63,908 nt of DNA, from NCBI GenBank assembly GCA_018000835.1, contig JAGNJD010000010.1:1-63908 (forward strand). Direction: 5' to 3'. The stretch is from Candidatus Goldiibacteriota bacterium (GTDB lineage Bacteria; Oederibacteriota; PGYV01; DSYL01). The translations under genes and the position numbers were made by a program. The first letter of the stretch is position 1. Each line of letters begins with the position of its first letter. Of this stretch, positions 30,042 through 38,920 are shown piece after piece. The notes below the pieces were generated by a model. The model did no database searches. It was not told the DNA's origin and saw nothing but the letters and a program-made list of their open reading frames with translations.

Positions 30042-31133
30042 ATGAAAATACTTTTTATTTCCCATAGTTCAGTTTTAAAATTTCACCAGCAAAAACTTTT
30101 AATACTCGCGGAAAAATATCACCATAATATAACCCTGGTTACGCCGCCTTACTGGTTGGAAGGGGGCGTAAAAATTGCTGCTTTTACCGGGCATAAAGAG
30201 ATAAATTATTTAATAGGCAAAACCTTTATGTTTGACAGAAGATTTTTTCATTTTTATTATAATCCTGACGAGATAATCGGAAAAGTAAACCCGGATATAG
30301 TTCATATAGAAGAAGAACCTTTTACTCCTGTTTGCCGGGAATTTGTGGGAGCAGCCAAAAAAAGAAACAAAAGGGTTGTTTTTTTTACGTGGGAAAATAT
30401 AGAACGGAAATATAATCCGTTATATTCAATTTGTGAAAGATATAATTTAAAGAATAGTGATGCAGCAGTTGCCGGTAATCTTGAAGCAAAAGAACTTCTT
30501 ATAAAAAAGGGATTTTTAAGGGACGTTGAAGTTATTCCACAATACGGGATAAATACCGAAGAATTTTTAGATAAGGATTTTCATAAAAGTAAAGAAAAGT
30601 ATAACATCGTTTATATAGGAAGGTTAACGAAAGAAAAGGGCATAGATATTTTACTTGAAGGAATTTGTAATATTCAGAATGTAAAATTACATATTGCAGG
30701 CACAGGCAACCTGCTGCAGGAGATAAAACAAAAGATAGAAAAATTAAACGTTCAGGATAAGGTTATTTTTCATTCATACGTAGTGAGGGAAAAAATACCT
30801 GAATTTCTTAATAAAATGGACATACTGGTATTACCATCGATTACAACTCCGGACTGGAAAGAACAGTTTGGCAGGGTCCTAATAGAAGCATTTGCAGCAA
30901 AAGTTGCGGTGGTAGGCTCTGATTCAGGTGCCATACCGGAAGTTATTGGCGATGCCGGTATTGTATTTAAGGAAAATAACGCAACGGATTTAAGAAATAA
31001 ACTGGAAGATTTGATGAAAAACGACGATTTATATACGAAATGCATTGAAAAAGGATACGAAAGGGTAAAAAATAAATATACGAATGAAAGAATTGCAGCA
31101 GATATAGATGAATTTTATAAAAGGATTTTTTGA
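30042..31133 (+). CDS. Family 4 glycosyltransferase
   Basis: GT-B fold retaining glycosyltransferase of 363 residues. The N-terminal domain has IVHIEEEPFT. The C-terminal donor domain has YIGRLTKEKGIDILL, IAGTGN, the QFGRVLIEAFAAKVAVVGSDSG region and the E-x7-E pattern with PEVIGDAGIVF. It starts 4 bp after the epimerase and overlaps the region before comF. It probably assembles a surface glycan using the sugar nucleotides made upstream; donor and acceptor are unknown. Confidence 0.88.
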   Translation: MKILFISHSSVLKFHQQKLLILAEKYHHNITLVTPPYWLEGGVKIAAFTGHKEINYLIGKTFMFDRRFFHFYYNPDEIIGKVNPDIVHIEEEPFTPVCREFVGAAKKRNKRVVFFTWENIERKYNPLYSICERYNLKNSDAAVAGNLEAKELLIKKGFLRDVEVIPQYGINTEEFLDKDFHKSKEKYNIVYIGRLTKEKGIDILLEGICNIQNVKLHIAGTGNLLQEIKQKIEKLNVQDKVIFHSYVVREKIPEFLNKMDILVLPSITTPDWKEQFGRVLIEAFAAKVAVVGSDSGAIPEVIGDAGIVFKENNATDLRNKLEDLMKNDDLYTKCIEKGYERVKNKYTNERIAADIDEFYKRIF

Positions 31134-31135
31134 TT

Positions 31136-31837
31136 ATGAAAATAACGAACGGTTTTTTAAGTTTATTTTACCCTACACAATGTGGTAATTGCCTAAGATA
31201 CATAAAGGATTTTAAATATTTATACGTTTGCCCGGAATGTTTTACAAAGATAAAAAAGCCCGGCAAAAATACATGCATTATTTGCTCAAAACCGCTGGAA
31301 TCTTCGTATACGGACGAATGTCTTGAATGCCTGCGTTATAAAAAAACATTCAGCCGGGCAAGACAGGCAGGAATTTACGACGGTGCATTAAAAGAATTAA
31401 TACATCTCCTTAAATTTTATGGAAAAAGAAAAGCAGCGGATTTATTGTTTAAGTTCATAATTGAGAACATAGAAGATGAATATCTGCAATGGCCCGACGT
31501 AATAGTTCCCGTGCCGTTAAGTAAAAAGGTTTTAATGGAACGCGGATTTAATCAGACAGAAATTATCGGTAAAAAGATAGCAAAACATAAAAATAAATCG
31601 TTTCTTAACGTCATTAAAAAAACAAAAGAAACCTTGCCGCAGAATAAACTCGGAAGGGAAGAAAGATTAAAAAATCTGCGCGGCGCTTTTGAGACGAATT
31701 TTTCATTTAAGGAAATGAAAGTTTTAATAATTGACGATGTTTATACCACCGGTGCAACAATGAACGAAATAGCAAAGGTGGTTCTTAAAAATGGAGCATC
31801 GGAAGTCAGATGTTTATCAATCGCAAGGTCGGTATGA
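31136..31837 (+). CDS. comF: ComF/GntX-family phosphoribosyltransferase-like protein
   Basis: ComFC-type protein of 233 residues. An N-terminal zinc finger has four CxxC-like pairs (CGNC, CPEC, CIIC, CLEC). A phosphoribosyltransferase fold follows, with VPVPLSKKVLMERGFNQ and the PRPP-loop VLIIDDVYTTGATM. In naturally competent bacteria ComFC is needed for DNA uptake; related GntX proteins exist elsewhere. No other competence genes are in the window. I use ATG 31136; a TTG at 31130 overlaps the previous stop. Confidence 0.87.
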   Translation: MKITNGFLSLFYPTQCGNCLRYIKDFKYLYVCPECFTKIKKPGKNTCIICSKPLESSYTDECLECLRYKKTFSRARQAGIYDGALKELIHLLKFYGKRKAADLLFKFIIENIEDEYLQWPDVIVPVPLSKKVLMERGFNQTEIIGKKIAKHKNKSFLNVIKKTKETLPQNKLGREERLKNLRGAFETNFSFKEMKVLIIDDVYTTGATMNEIAKVVLKNGASEVRCLSIARSV

Positions 31838-31913
31838 ATAAGAATGTTTGATATGGATGTTTTGTATGATTTTTTTGGAATATATTTTTTAAACATATAA
31901 AAATGGAGTATTT

Positions 31914-32576
31914 ATGAAAGAAAAAGCAGTTGTCCTGCTTTCCGGCGGACAGGACAGCACGACCAGCCTGTTCTGGGCAAAGAAAAAATTCGGTGAAATC
32001 ACTGCGGTTTCATTTGATTATGGACAGAGGCATAAAATAGAATTGAATTATGCGAAAAAAATAGCAGGATTGGCAGACGTAAAACATAAAATTTTCAGGA
32101 TAAAGGAATTTAAAGAAATAAAAAGTTCGGCACTCGTTGATAAAAACATTTCTTTGAATAAAAGTGACGGCATAAATAAAAATTTACCATCGTCGTTTGT
32201 CCCGGGCAGAAACGTTTTATTTTTAACGGTTGCAGCTGCGTTTGCTTATACACAAAATATAAAAAACATAGTAACCGGTGTTTCCCAGGCAGATTATTCA
32301 GGTTATCCCGATTGCAGAGAACGGTTTATAAAATCAATTGAAAAAACGCTGTCTCTCGGAATGGATTTTAAATTTAGGATACATACTCCGTTGATATATA
32401 TGAAAAAAAAGGACGTTGTTTTGCTTGCAAAGAAACTTGATATCCTGCCTTATTTGAAATGGACTCATACCTGTTATAGCGGTATAAGACCCGGCTGTGG
32501 AAAATGTCCTGCCTGTAAGCTGAGAAAAAAAGGATTTGAGGAAGCAGGTATAAAAGACCCTATATTTGAAGACTGA
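31914..32576 (+). CDS. queC: 7-cyano-7-deazaguanine synthase
   Basis: Makes preQ0 from carboxy-deazaguanine with ATP and ammonia, a step toward queuosine; 220 residues. The PP-loop LLSGGQDSTTSL is at about 8-19. FDYGQRH and VPGRN follow, and a C-terminal zinc site CYSGIRPGCGKCPAC supplies four cysteines. A TGGAG ribosome site precedes the ATG. queH, the final step, is 8.5 kb upstream; queD, queE, queF and tgt are not seen here. Confidence 0.95.
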   Translation: MKEKAVVLLSGGQDSTTSLFWAKKKFGEITAVSFDYGQRHKIELNYAKKIAGLADVKHKIFRIKEFKEIKSSALVDKNISLNKSDGINKNLPSSFVPGRNVLFLTVAAAFAYTQNIKNIVTGVSQADYSGYPDCRERFIKSIEKTLSLGMDFKFRIHTPLIYMKKKDVVLLAKKLDILPYLKWTHTCYSGIRPGCGKCPACKLRKKGFEEAGIKDPIFED

Positions 32577-32671
32577 AATTCAAATTTACTTTTTGAAGCC
32601 CGCAAACACCGGTATTGTCGTTAAATGCTGATTTCCGGTTGTTCGTGGAATTAAACGAATGAAAGGTTTTT

Positions 32672-34459
32672 ATGGAAAAATTTTTTAATCTCTTATGCAC
32701 GGGCGTTTTTATAGTTGCAGTTATTTTTTTGTTTTACGTTTTATCCGGCAAACAAAATAAAAAACGCCTGATACCTGTTTTTATTGTTCTGGTAATTACT
32801 TTTTTGGTTGATTTAATAAACACATACACTCCTGAATTTAAAATTATTTATGCAATGCTTTATGTTTTGTTCATCCTTGCAATTATGTTTTTTATGGGAT
32901 GTGATTTTAATTGCAAAGGCATGGATTATGAAAAGAAAATGTCGTTTTTAACTAAATTATTTTTCGTTTTTTATTTGCTTCTTGTTTTTAAGACGGCATG
33001 GGTAAGTGATGATGCATACATTACGTTCCGCGTGGCAGACAATTTTGTAAATGGCTACGGCCTGCGTTGGAACGTGGAAGAACGCGTGCAGGTTTTTACC
33101 AATACTCTTTTCCTTTTTGTCTTTATTCCTTTTTATTTTATTTTCAGGGATGCTTATTTCGTTTCGCTTTTTCTGAATTTTTTGTTTTCGATAGCGACTA
33201 TTTTATTGCTGAAAAAAACGGTTGATTCAAAAGAGAAATTTTTAATTATAATTGTGGGATTATGTTTTTCCAAAGCATACATAGATTTTTCCACGTCGGG
33301 ACTTGAAAATTCACTTACGTTTTTTTTGTTAGCCCTGTTTCTTTACGTCCTTATAAAATTTAAAAAGTCAGACAAGAAAAGTTTGTATCTTACTCTGGTA
33401 TTTTCCTGTTTGTTTTTAAACAGGCCGGATTCGGTTTTAATCATATTACCGGCAATTTTATTAACGTTATACAGAGACAGACCGCCGGTTAAAATCATTT
33501 TATCCGGACTGATTCCTTTGTTTGCATGGGAAACATTTTCAGTCATTTATTATGGTTTCCCCCTGCCGAATACTTTTTATGCAAAATTAAATACCGGAAT
33601 TGGACGTCTCGCATTAATCAAGCAGGGCGTGGATTACTTCTTTAATTCAATATTAATAGACCCCGTAACTTTATTTACGGTTTTTTCGGCTATAATCGTG
33701 GGTTCAACAGGGCTGATAAAAAAGAAAAATGAAGTTTTTCCTTTTGTCTCGGCCGGAATCGTTTTGTATCTTTTGTATGTTTTATACATAGGCGGGGATT
33801 TTATGTCGGGAAGATTTTTTGCATGCTGCATTCCTGTTTCGTTGTTTATGGCGTCTGATTTAATGAAAAAACAAAAATTTATTTATGCTTTTTTATTGAC
33901 TCTGGTTTTCTTATGCCTTAATTCCCCGTTTTATTCCGTATATAATTTTAGCGTGGAAAATAGAATGATGACAAGAAATTCGGTCCAGGTAATTTCTGAA
34001 AGAGAATTTTATTATCGGGTGACAGGATTATTAAACGTTCTTACAAAAGGCAAAAAAGTCATTGATGAAAGTGGTTACGCAAAAGATGCAAAAAGGTTAA
34101 AAAATGATGCGTCAATGCAGAAAAAAACGGCGATATCAACCGCAATAGGTATGTTTGGTTTTTATGCGGGTCCGGACGTATACATAATTGACCAGGTTTC
34201 CATAGCAGATGCATTTACTGCGCGACTTCCGGCAGCAAAAAGATGGAGAATAGGACATTTTGCAAGGGAATGGCCGGAAGGTTACGAAGAAACGTTAAGG
34301 CAGGAAACAAATCTTATAAAGGACGGGGATTTATCCGTATTGTATGAAAAAATATGTCTTATAACAAAAGGTAAAATTTTCACAAAGGAAAGATTTAAGA
34401 CAATTCTGGAAATTAATTTTAAAAAAGATTTTTATAGAAAAGAAAACGTTAGCCAATGA
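32672..34459 (+). CDS. GT-C membrane glycosyltransferase, AftB-like
   Basis: Polytopic inner-membrane protein of 595 residues with about 10 hydrophobic segments, then a soluble C-terminal region of about 150 residues. WVSDDAYITFRVADNFVNG in the first loop carries the Asp pair typical of GT-C enzymes. EERVQVFTNTL, PLPNTFYAKLNTG, GGDFMSGRFF and the C-terminal RIGHFAREWPEGY are motifs I associate with mycobacterial AftB, a polyprenyl-phospho-arabinose transferase. The donor here is probably a polyprenyl-phosphate sugar. It sits after the rfb/glycosyltransferase cluster, so a cell-envelope glycan is the likely acceptor. Confidence 0.75.
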   Translation: MEKFFNLLCTGVFIVAVIFLFYVLSGKQNKKRLIPVFIVLVITFLVDLINTYTPEFKIIYAMLYVLFILAIMFFMGCDFNCKGMDYEKKMSFLTKLFFVFYLLLVFKTAWVSDDAYITFRVADNFVNGYGLRWNVEERVQVFTNTLFLFVFIPFYFIFRDAYFVSLFLNFLFSIATILLLKKTVDSKEKFLIIIVGLCFSKAYIDFSTSGLENSLTFFLLALFLYVLIKFKKSDKKSLYLTLVFSCLFLNRPDSVLIILPAILLTLYRDRPPVKIILSGLIPLFAWETFSVIYYGFPLPNTFYAKLNTGIGRLALIKQGVDYFFNSILIDPVTLFTVFSAIIVGSTGLIKKKNEVFPFVSAGIVLYLLYVLYIGGDFMSGRFFACCIPVSLFMASDLMKKQKFIYAFLLTLVFLCLNSPFYSVYNFSVENRMMTRNSVQVISEREFYYRVTGLLNVLTKGKKVIDESGYAKDAKRLKNDASMQKKTAISTAIGMFGFYAGPDVYIIDQVSIADAFTARLPAAKRWRIGHFAREWPEGYEETLRQETNLIKDGDLSVLYEKICLITKGKIFTKERFKTILEINFKKDFYRKENVSQ

Positions 34460-34550
34460 AATTTTTATATTTTATTGCTATCCGGTAAATTTAATATATG
34501 GATTTTTGTATTCTTTTTTGTAATAAATTGTTTGCATGATTCCATCTTAA

Positions 34551-34773
34551 TTGGAACAGCATTCAGAAAACCCAAAACTTCAGTTTGGTGAATAAAATAT
34601 CTCAGTGGGATATTTTATGAATGCACACATTAAAAATGTTTTATCTACTTTGCCAGGATGGTTCCAGGGTCGCTGCGGAATATCACTGGTATTCCTCGTC
34701 CCCTGGTCAATCAATTAAATTGATTGAATTTTTTGTGGGAGCATCGGGCTTTAGCCCGAGGGGGTCCCACTGC
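34551..34773 (+). repeat. Multi-hairpin intergenic repeat, copy 4 (full length)
   Basis: Same module order as 20844-21069, beginning TTGGAACAGCATTCAG and ending GGGGTCCCACTGC. It differs at scattered positions. The TCAATCAA module here is TCAATCAATTAAATTGATTGA, without the inner GTCCCGTA hairpin of copies 1 and 3b. The gap 34460-35083 also contains the small leftward frame 34711-34905. Confidence 0.8.
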
Positions 34774-34905
34774 AGAAAAAATCAGAATGAAAAATGAATA
34801 AACATTTTTTTTAAACAAAAGGAAAAAAATTATTAGTAACAATGTAATGCCAATGGCAAGATATGCGTTAAAAGCAGCGTTTGAAATAAAATAACGTAAA
34901 ATCAT
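34711..34905 (-). CDS. Possible small membrane protein running into a repeat
   Basis: This is a 64-residue frame. Residues 1-45 are strongly hydrophobic (one or two membrane segments, LAIGITLLLIIFFLLF). Residues 46-64 are encoded by the multi-hairpin repeat and look non-native. On the - strand a TATAAT lies only about 8 bp before the ATG, with TTGACA 15 bp further up, and no ribosome site is present. If real it would be a leaderless, repeat-truncated protein. It may equally be a chance frame. Confidence 0.3.
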   Translation of the reverse strand: MILRYFISNAAFNAYLAIGITLLLIIFFLLFKKNVYSFFILIFSAVGPPRAKARCSHKKFNQFN

Positions 34906-35007
34906 AATGTTGTATTATATCAGTTGGAAAATTTTGTCAAATAAGTGTTATAAACCTGATATCCATGCATGGGCACTGCTACCGTAAAGATTGTAAAAAA
35001 AAACTGC

Positions 35008-35050
35008 TTGACATATTTATGGTTTTATTATAAAATTGTAATGATTACAA
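35008..35050 (+). promoter_or_regulatory. perR promoter with overlapping PerR box
   Basis: TTGACA at 35008-35013, 17 bp, TAAAAT at 35031-35036. The perfect 15-bp inverted repeat TTGTAATGATTACAA (35036-35050) starts at the last base of the -10 and covers the transcription start. It differs by one base per half-site from the Bacillus PerR box TTATAATNATTATAA. Repression by the encoded PerR homologue is the obvious reading. Confidence 0.8.
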
Positions 35051-35083
35051 AATTGAAATGAAATTAAAAATAATGGAGCGTCA

Positions 35084-35518
35084 ATGGACAACCTGCAGAA
35101 CGTAAAGGACGAACTTATAAAACACAAGATAAAGCCGTCTCTCATAAGGATTAAAGTTCTGGAATGTCTGAGATCAACAAGAGAGCATCCGGATGTCGAA
35201 AAAATCTATCAAAAATTGTTAAAAGATGTTCCAACTCTGTCAAGGACAAGCATATATAATGCGTTAAAGGTCATGGTGGAAAAAGGCATCATAAAAGAAA
35301 TAATGATAGAAGAAAATGAAATAAGATACGACGGAATAAACGAAAGGCATGCCCATTTAAAGTGCATAAAATGCAATAAATTATACGATTTGAAACTTAA
35401 ATGCAAAAGTTGTCTCAAATCTGCCGATTTACAGGAGGTAAAGATTTTTGATGAGCACATTTATCTTGTCGGAATTTGTAAAAAGTGTCTGAAAAAAATA
35501 AAAAATCAGGACGTGTAA
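35084..35518 (+). CDS. perR: PerR-type peroxide-responsive Fur-family repressor
   Basis: Metal-dependent repressor of 144 residues. The winged helix has LSRTSIYNALKVMVEKG. All five regulatory-metal ligands of B. subtilis PerR (H37, D85, H91, H93, D104) are present with a constant shift of two, as H35, D83, H89, H91 and D102. The structural zinc cysteines are C94, C97, C132 and C135. The Asp at position 102 favours PerR over Fur/Zur. It heads an operon with fprA and dfx and carries its own box in the promoter, so autoregulation is likely. Confidence 0.92.
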   Translation: MDNLQNVKDELIKHKIKPSLIRIKVLECLRSTREHPDVEKIYQKLLKDVPTLSRTSIYNALKVMVEKGIIKEIMIEENEIRYDGINERHAHLKCIKCNKLYDLKLKCKSCLKSADLQEVKIFDEHIYLVGICKKCLKKIKNQDV

Positions 35519-35546
35519 AAATGTCGCCTGATTATAGGAGGTAAAA

Positions 35547-36725
35547 ATGGCTGTAAAAAAGATAAAAGAAGAAATTTTTTACGTTGGTGCAGTCCACTGG
35601 GACAGACGTTTGTTTGACGAATTAATACCACTTCCTGACGGAACCAGTTACAATGCGTATCTTATAAAGGGTGCAGAAAAAACTGCACTCATAGACACCG
35701 TAGACCCCGTTACTATAAACCAGTTGTTTGACAACCTGAAGAAATTGCAGGTTGAAAAAATTGACTATGTCATTGCAAACCATGCAGAACAGGACCACTC
35801 AGGCGGCATTCCTTACGTTTTAAATGAGTACCCCGGAGCAAAGGTCGTAACCAATGAAAAATGCAAATCAATGCTTATGGATTTACTTTTAATACCGGAG
35901 GATAAATTTATTGTGATAAAAGAAGAAGACAAAATTGAACTGGGTGGAAAGACTTTACAGTTTTACATGACACCATGGGTTCACTGGCCTGAAACAATGG
36001 TAACCTATCTTATGGAAGATAAAATATTGTTCCCGTGCGATTTTTTTGGCTCGCATACTGCGACTGCAGATACGTTTGACCAGGAACATTTTTATCTGCC
36101 AGCCAAAAGATATTATGCTGAAATCATGTCACCTTTCAGGAATAACGTGAGAAACAACCTTGAAAAAGTAAAAAAACTTGATGTATCAGTCATTGCACCG
36201 TCGCACGGCATAATATACAAAAATCCGGAATTGATAATGGATGCTTATGCTGACTGGTCTTCTGACAACTTAAAAAATGAAGCGATAATCGCATTTGTTT
36301 CAATGCACGGTTCTACGCGGAAAATGGCAGATTATTTAAGCGAAGCACTTGTTGAACGCGGAATAAACGTCCATTATTTCAATTTAACTGCGACAGACGT
36401 CGGTGAACTTGCAATGCGACTGGTTGATGCAGCAACGCTTATACTTGGTGCCCCAACGGTCCTTGCCGGAATTCATCCGGTTGGTGCTTATGCTGCATAT
36501 CTTGCAAATGCATTACGGCCTAAAACGAAATTTATATCTTTTATTACTTCTTATGGCTGGGGAGAAAAGGCAGGCGAAGTTGTAAAAAGTATGCTGACGA
36601 ATTTTAAAGGTGAAATTCTGCCTCCCGTAATTGCAAAAGGTTATCCACGGGAGAATGATATAAAGGAACTGGGCCGTCTTGCAGATGATATTTTAAGAAA
36701 ACATAAAGAATTCAAATTAATATAA
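35547..36725 (+). CDS. fprA: Flavo-diiron protein (A-type flavoprotein), O2/NO reductase
   Basis: Cytosolic protein of 392 residues reducing O2 to water or NO to N2O. The N-terminal metallo-beta-lactamase domain has the diiron ligands HAEQDHSG (H79, E81, D83), a later His in the GSHT/MTPWVHWPET region, Asp in LFPCDFFGSH and His in APSHG. The C-terminal flavodoxin domain (about 250-390) begins IAFVSMHGSTRKMA, an FMN phosphate loop. No rubredoxin domain is fused. TAGGAGG precedes the ATG, 28 bp after perR. It works with the neighbouring dfx and rubrerythrin in oxygen protection. Confidence 0.94.
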   Translation: MAVKKIKEEIFYVGAVHWDRRLFDELIPLPDGTSYNAYLIKGAEKTALIDTVDPVTINQLFDNLKKLQVEKIDYVIANHAEQDHSGGIPYVLNEYPGAKVVTNEKCKSMLMDLLLIPEDKFIVIKEEDKIELGGKTLQFYMTPWVHWPETMVTYLMEDKILFPCDFFGSHTATADTFDQEHFYLPAKRYYAEIMSPFRNNVRNNLEKVKKLDVSVIAPSHGIIYKNPELIMDAYADWSSDNLKNEAIIAFVSMHGSTRKMADYLSEALVERGINVHYFNLTATDVGELAMRLVDAATLILGAPTVLAGIHPVGAYAAYLANALRPKTKFISFITSYGWGEKAGEVVKSMLTNFKGEILPPVIAKGYPRENDIKELGRLADDILRKHKEFKLI

Positions 36726-36738
36726 GAGGAGGCAATCT

Positions 36739-37125
36739 ATGGCATTAAAAACAGGAATTTACAAATGTATGGTTTGTGGCAACGTAGTTGAGGTTGCGGT
36801 AAATGGACAGGGAACGCTTGTCTGCTGCGGCCAGGACATGAAACTGATGGATGAAAAAACAAAGGACGGAGCAGGAGAAAAACATCTGCCTGTAGTTGAG
36901 GAAGTGTCAGGCGGCATTCTGGTAAAAGTTGGTTCAGTCCCGCATCCGATGGAGCAGGATCACTGGATACAGTTTATTGAAATTTTTACAAAAAATGGTT
37001 ATATTATAAGGAAAGATTTAATGCCGGGCAACAAACCAGAAGCAGTTTTTAACGTCAGTAAAACAGAGGTAAATCAGGTAAGAGAATTTTGTAATAAGCA
37101 TGGATTGTGGTCAATTAATTTATAG
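36739..37125 (+). CDS. dfx: Desulfoferrodoxin (2Fe superoxide reductase)
   Basis: Reduces superoxide to hydrogen peroxide without making O2. At 128 residues it is the two-iron form. The N-terminal desulforedoxin centre has C10, C13, C29 and C30. The catalytic Fe(His)4Cys centre has EKH with H49, HPMEQDHW (H69, H75) and C118/H121 in FCNKHGLW. E47 and K48 near the active site are kept. It lies 13 bp after fprA with an AGAGGAGG site. The peroxide it makes would be removed by rubrerythrin downstream. Confidence 0.96.
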   Translation: MALKTGIYKCMVCGNVVEVAVNGQGTLVCCGQDMKLMDEKTKDGAGEKHLPVVEEVSGGILVKVGSVPHPMEQDHWIQFIEIFTKNGYIIRKDLMPGNKPEAVFNVSKTEVNQVREFCNKHGLWSINL

Positions 37126-37215
37126 TCTGATGTAAAATAGTTGTCAGTAAAAATGTTTGTTAAAATTCGGAATATATATATTTAACTTTTATAAATTTCA
37201 TAAAGGAGGTTTATC

Positions 37216-37791
37216 ATGGCAGGAATTAAAGGAACAAAGACGGAAAAAAATTTACTAAAATCGTTTGCAGGAGAATCCCAGGCAAGAAACAGGTATACGT
37301 TTTTTGCTTCGGTTGCAAAAAAGGAAGGATATGAACAGATATCTGCAATTTTTCTGGAAACCGCTGAAAATGAAAAAGAGCATGCAAAGAGATTTTTCAA
37401 ATTTCTGGAAGGCGGAACGGCGGAAATTACTGCATCTTATCCCGCAGGCGTAATAGGTTCAACCCTTGAAAATTTAAAGGCAGCAGCAGCAGGCGAAAAC
37501 GAAGAGCATACGAAATTATATCCGGAAGCAGCTGAAACAGCAGAAAAAGAGGGTTTTAGCGAAGTCGCTGCGGCTTTCAGATACATAGCAAAAGTAGAGC
37601 AGGAGCATGAAAAACGGTATCTGAAACTTGTTTCCAACATAGAAAAAGGAGAGGTTTTCAAAAAAGAAAAGGTTGTCCGCTGGAAATGCAGAAATTGCGG
37701 TTATGTTTATGAAGGCAAAGAACCGCCTGAAAAATGCCCGTCTTGCCTGCATCCAAAAGCGTTTTTTGAAATAAAAGAAGAAAATTATTAA
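37216..37791 (+). CDS. rbr: Rubrerythrin
   Basis: NADH-linked peroxide reductase of anaerobes; 191 residues. The four-helix diiron domain (about 1-145) has GESQARNRY (E20), the ExxH motif E53-x2-H56 and the second EQEHEKRY block. The C-terminal rubredoxin domain has CRNC and CPSC. A consensus AAAGGAGG precedes the ATG. The 90-bp gap after dfx lacks a second clear PerR box, so it may be read through from perR. Confidence 0.96.
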   Translation: MAGIKGTKTEKNLLKSFAGESQARNRYTFFASVAKKEGYEQISAIFLETAENEKEHAKRFFKFLEGGTAEITASYPAGVIGSTLENLKAAAAGENEEHTKLYPEAAETAEKEGFSEVAAAFRYIAKVEQEHEKRYLKLVSNIEKGEVFKKEKVVRWKCRNCGYVYEGKEPPEKCPSCLHPKAFFEIKEENY

Positions 37792-37854
37792 AATTTGTAA
37801 CGAAAAAAAACGACATCAAACAATAAATTTATCAAAAAACATGGAGGTAAGAAC

Positions 37855-38028
37855 ATGCAAGAAGCAATAGAAATAGTTGGTTTTTTGACGTTCATTTCTC
37901 TTTTAATTACTTTTATTTTGGGTTTTTTCAAGATAAACGTAAAAAACAGGTTTGTAATGCATAAAGTGTTTGGGATAATAACCATAACGCTTGGAATAAC
38001 CCATGTGCTTTTAAATATTTTAAGTTAA
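37855..38028 (+). CDS. 57-residue two-helix membrane protein with H-x13-H helix
   Basis: Short gene with a strong TGGAGG site 8 bp before the ATG. Two hydrophobic segments (about 7-25 and 38-55) are joined by a basic loop (KINVKNR). The second helix begins MHKVFG and contains H36 and H50, 14 residues apart on one helix face. That is the histidine spacing of haem-binding helices in ferric reductase/NOX-type proteins. A dimer could hold haem between two helices. It follows rubrerythrin, so a redox role is plausible but unproven. I know no named family for it. Confidence 0.7.
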   Translation: MQEAIEIVGFLTFISLLITFILGFFKINVKNRFVMHKVFGIITITLGITHVLLNILS

Positions 38029-38127
38029 TTAATAAAAAATATTCATCGACAGATTAATTTGAATGGCGGATAAAAAGGCGTTAATTCGTTACCGGAACTG
38101 AAAGAGAAAGGAACGGTAAAGCAACGT

Positions 38128-38871
38128 ATGCAGATAAAAGAATATAAAGACATGGAGACGTTAAGTTTAAAAGCAGCCGATTTTATAGTTTATATGGCAG
38201 ACAGGACGATAAAAACGCAGGGCTTTTTTATAATGGCACTTTCCGGAGGCAATTCACCGAGATTGATATATTCAATGCTTGCAGAAAAAAAATTTAATAA
38301 AAAGATTGACTGGAGCAAAGTCATATTTTTTTGGGGTGATGACAGATATATTCCGCACATCAATTCGGAATCAAATTACAGGATGGCATATGATACTTTA
38401 ATAAGCAGGATTGACGTCCCCCAGGAAAACGTTTTCAGGATTCCAACGGAAGTTTCGCCGCCGGAGGAAGCAGCACTGTTGTATGAAACTATTATGAAAA
38501 AAGTATTTATAAAATTAAATGCCATTGATATTGATAAAAAATTGCCTGTTTTTGACATGATTATTCTGGGCGTGGGCAGAGATGGACATACGGCATCTCT
38601 TTTTCCTGGGCACCGGGCGGTAAACGAGCAAAAAAGATGGGTAACGCACGTAAAAGCTCATGCACGCGTAACGTTGCACGACAGGATAACTATAACTCTA
38701 CCGGTTATTAACAATGCAAAAAACGTTATGTTCATCATATCCGGTGAAGGCAAGGGAAAAATTATAAGGGACATAGTGGAAGAAAAAAGAGCAGGCAAGG
38801 CGTATCCGGCATCAATGATAAAACCACACGATGGACAGTCAGTGTGGTTTATTGATAAAAATATATATTAA
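38128..38871 (+). CDS. pgl: 6-phosphogluconolactonase
   Basis: Hydrolyses 6-phosphogluconolactone in the oxidative pentose phosphate pathway. It is 247 residues and of the DevB/glucosamine-isomerase fold. Motifs are LSGGNSPRLIY, FFWGDDRYIPHINSESNY, LGVGRDGHTASLFPG and the C-terminal PASMIKPH. No zwf or gnd is adjacent. It may supply NADPH for the reductases upstream, which is inference from proximity only. A GAAAGGAA site precedes the start. Confidence 0.93.
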   Translation: MQIKEYKDMETLSLKAADFIVYMADRTIKTQGFFIMALSGGNSPRLIYSMLAEKKFNKKIDWSKVIFFWGDDRYIPHINSESNYRMAYDTLISRIDVPQENVFRIPTEVSPPEEAALLYETIMKKVFIKLNAIDIDKKLPVFDMIILGVGRDGHTASLFPGHRAVNEQKRWVTHVKAHARVTLHDRITITLPVINNAKNVMFIISGEGKGKIIRDIVEEKRAGKAYPASMIKPHDGQSVWFIDKNIY

Positions 38872-38920
38872 ATTTTTCATTTGCTGAAAATTATAAAAAG
38901 AAAAAGGAAAGGAGATAAAA

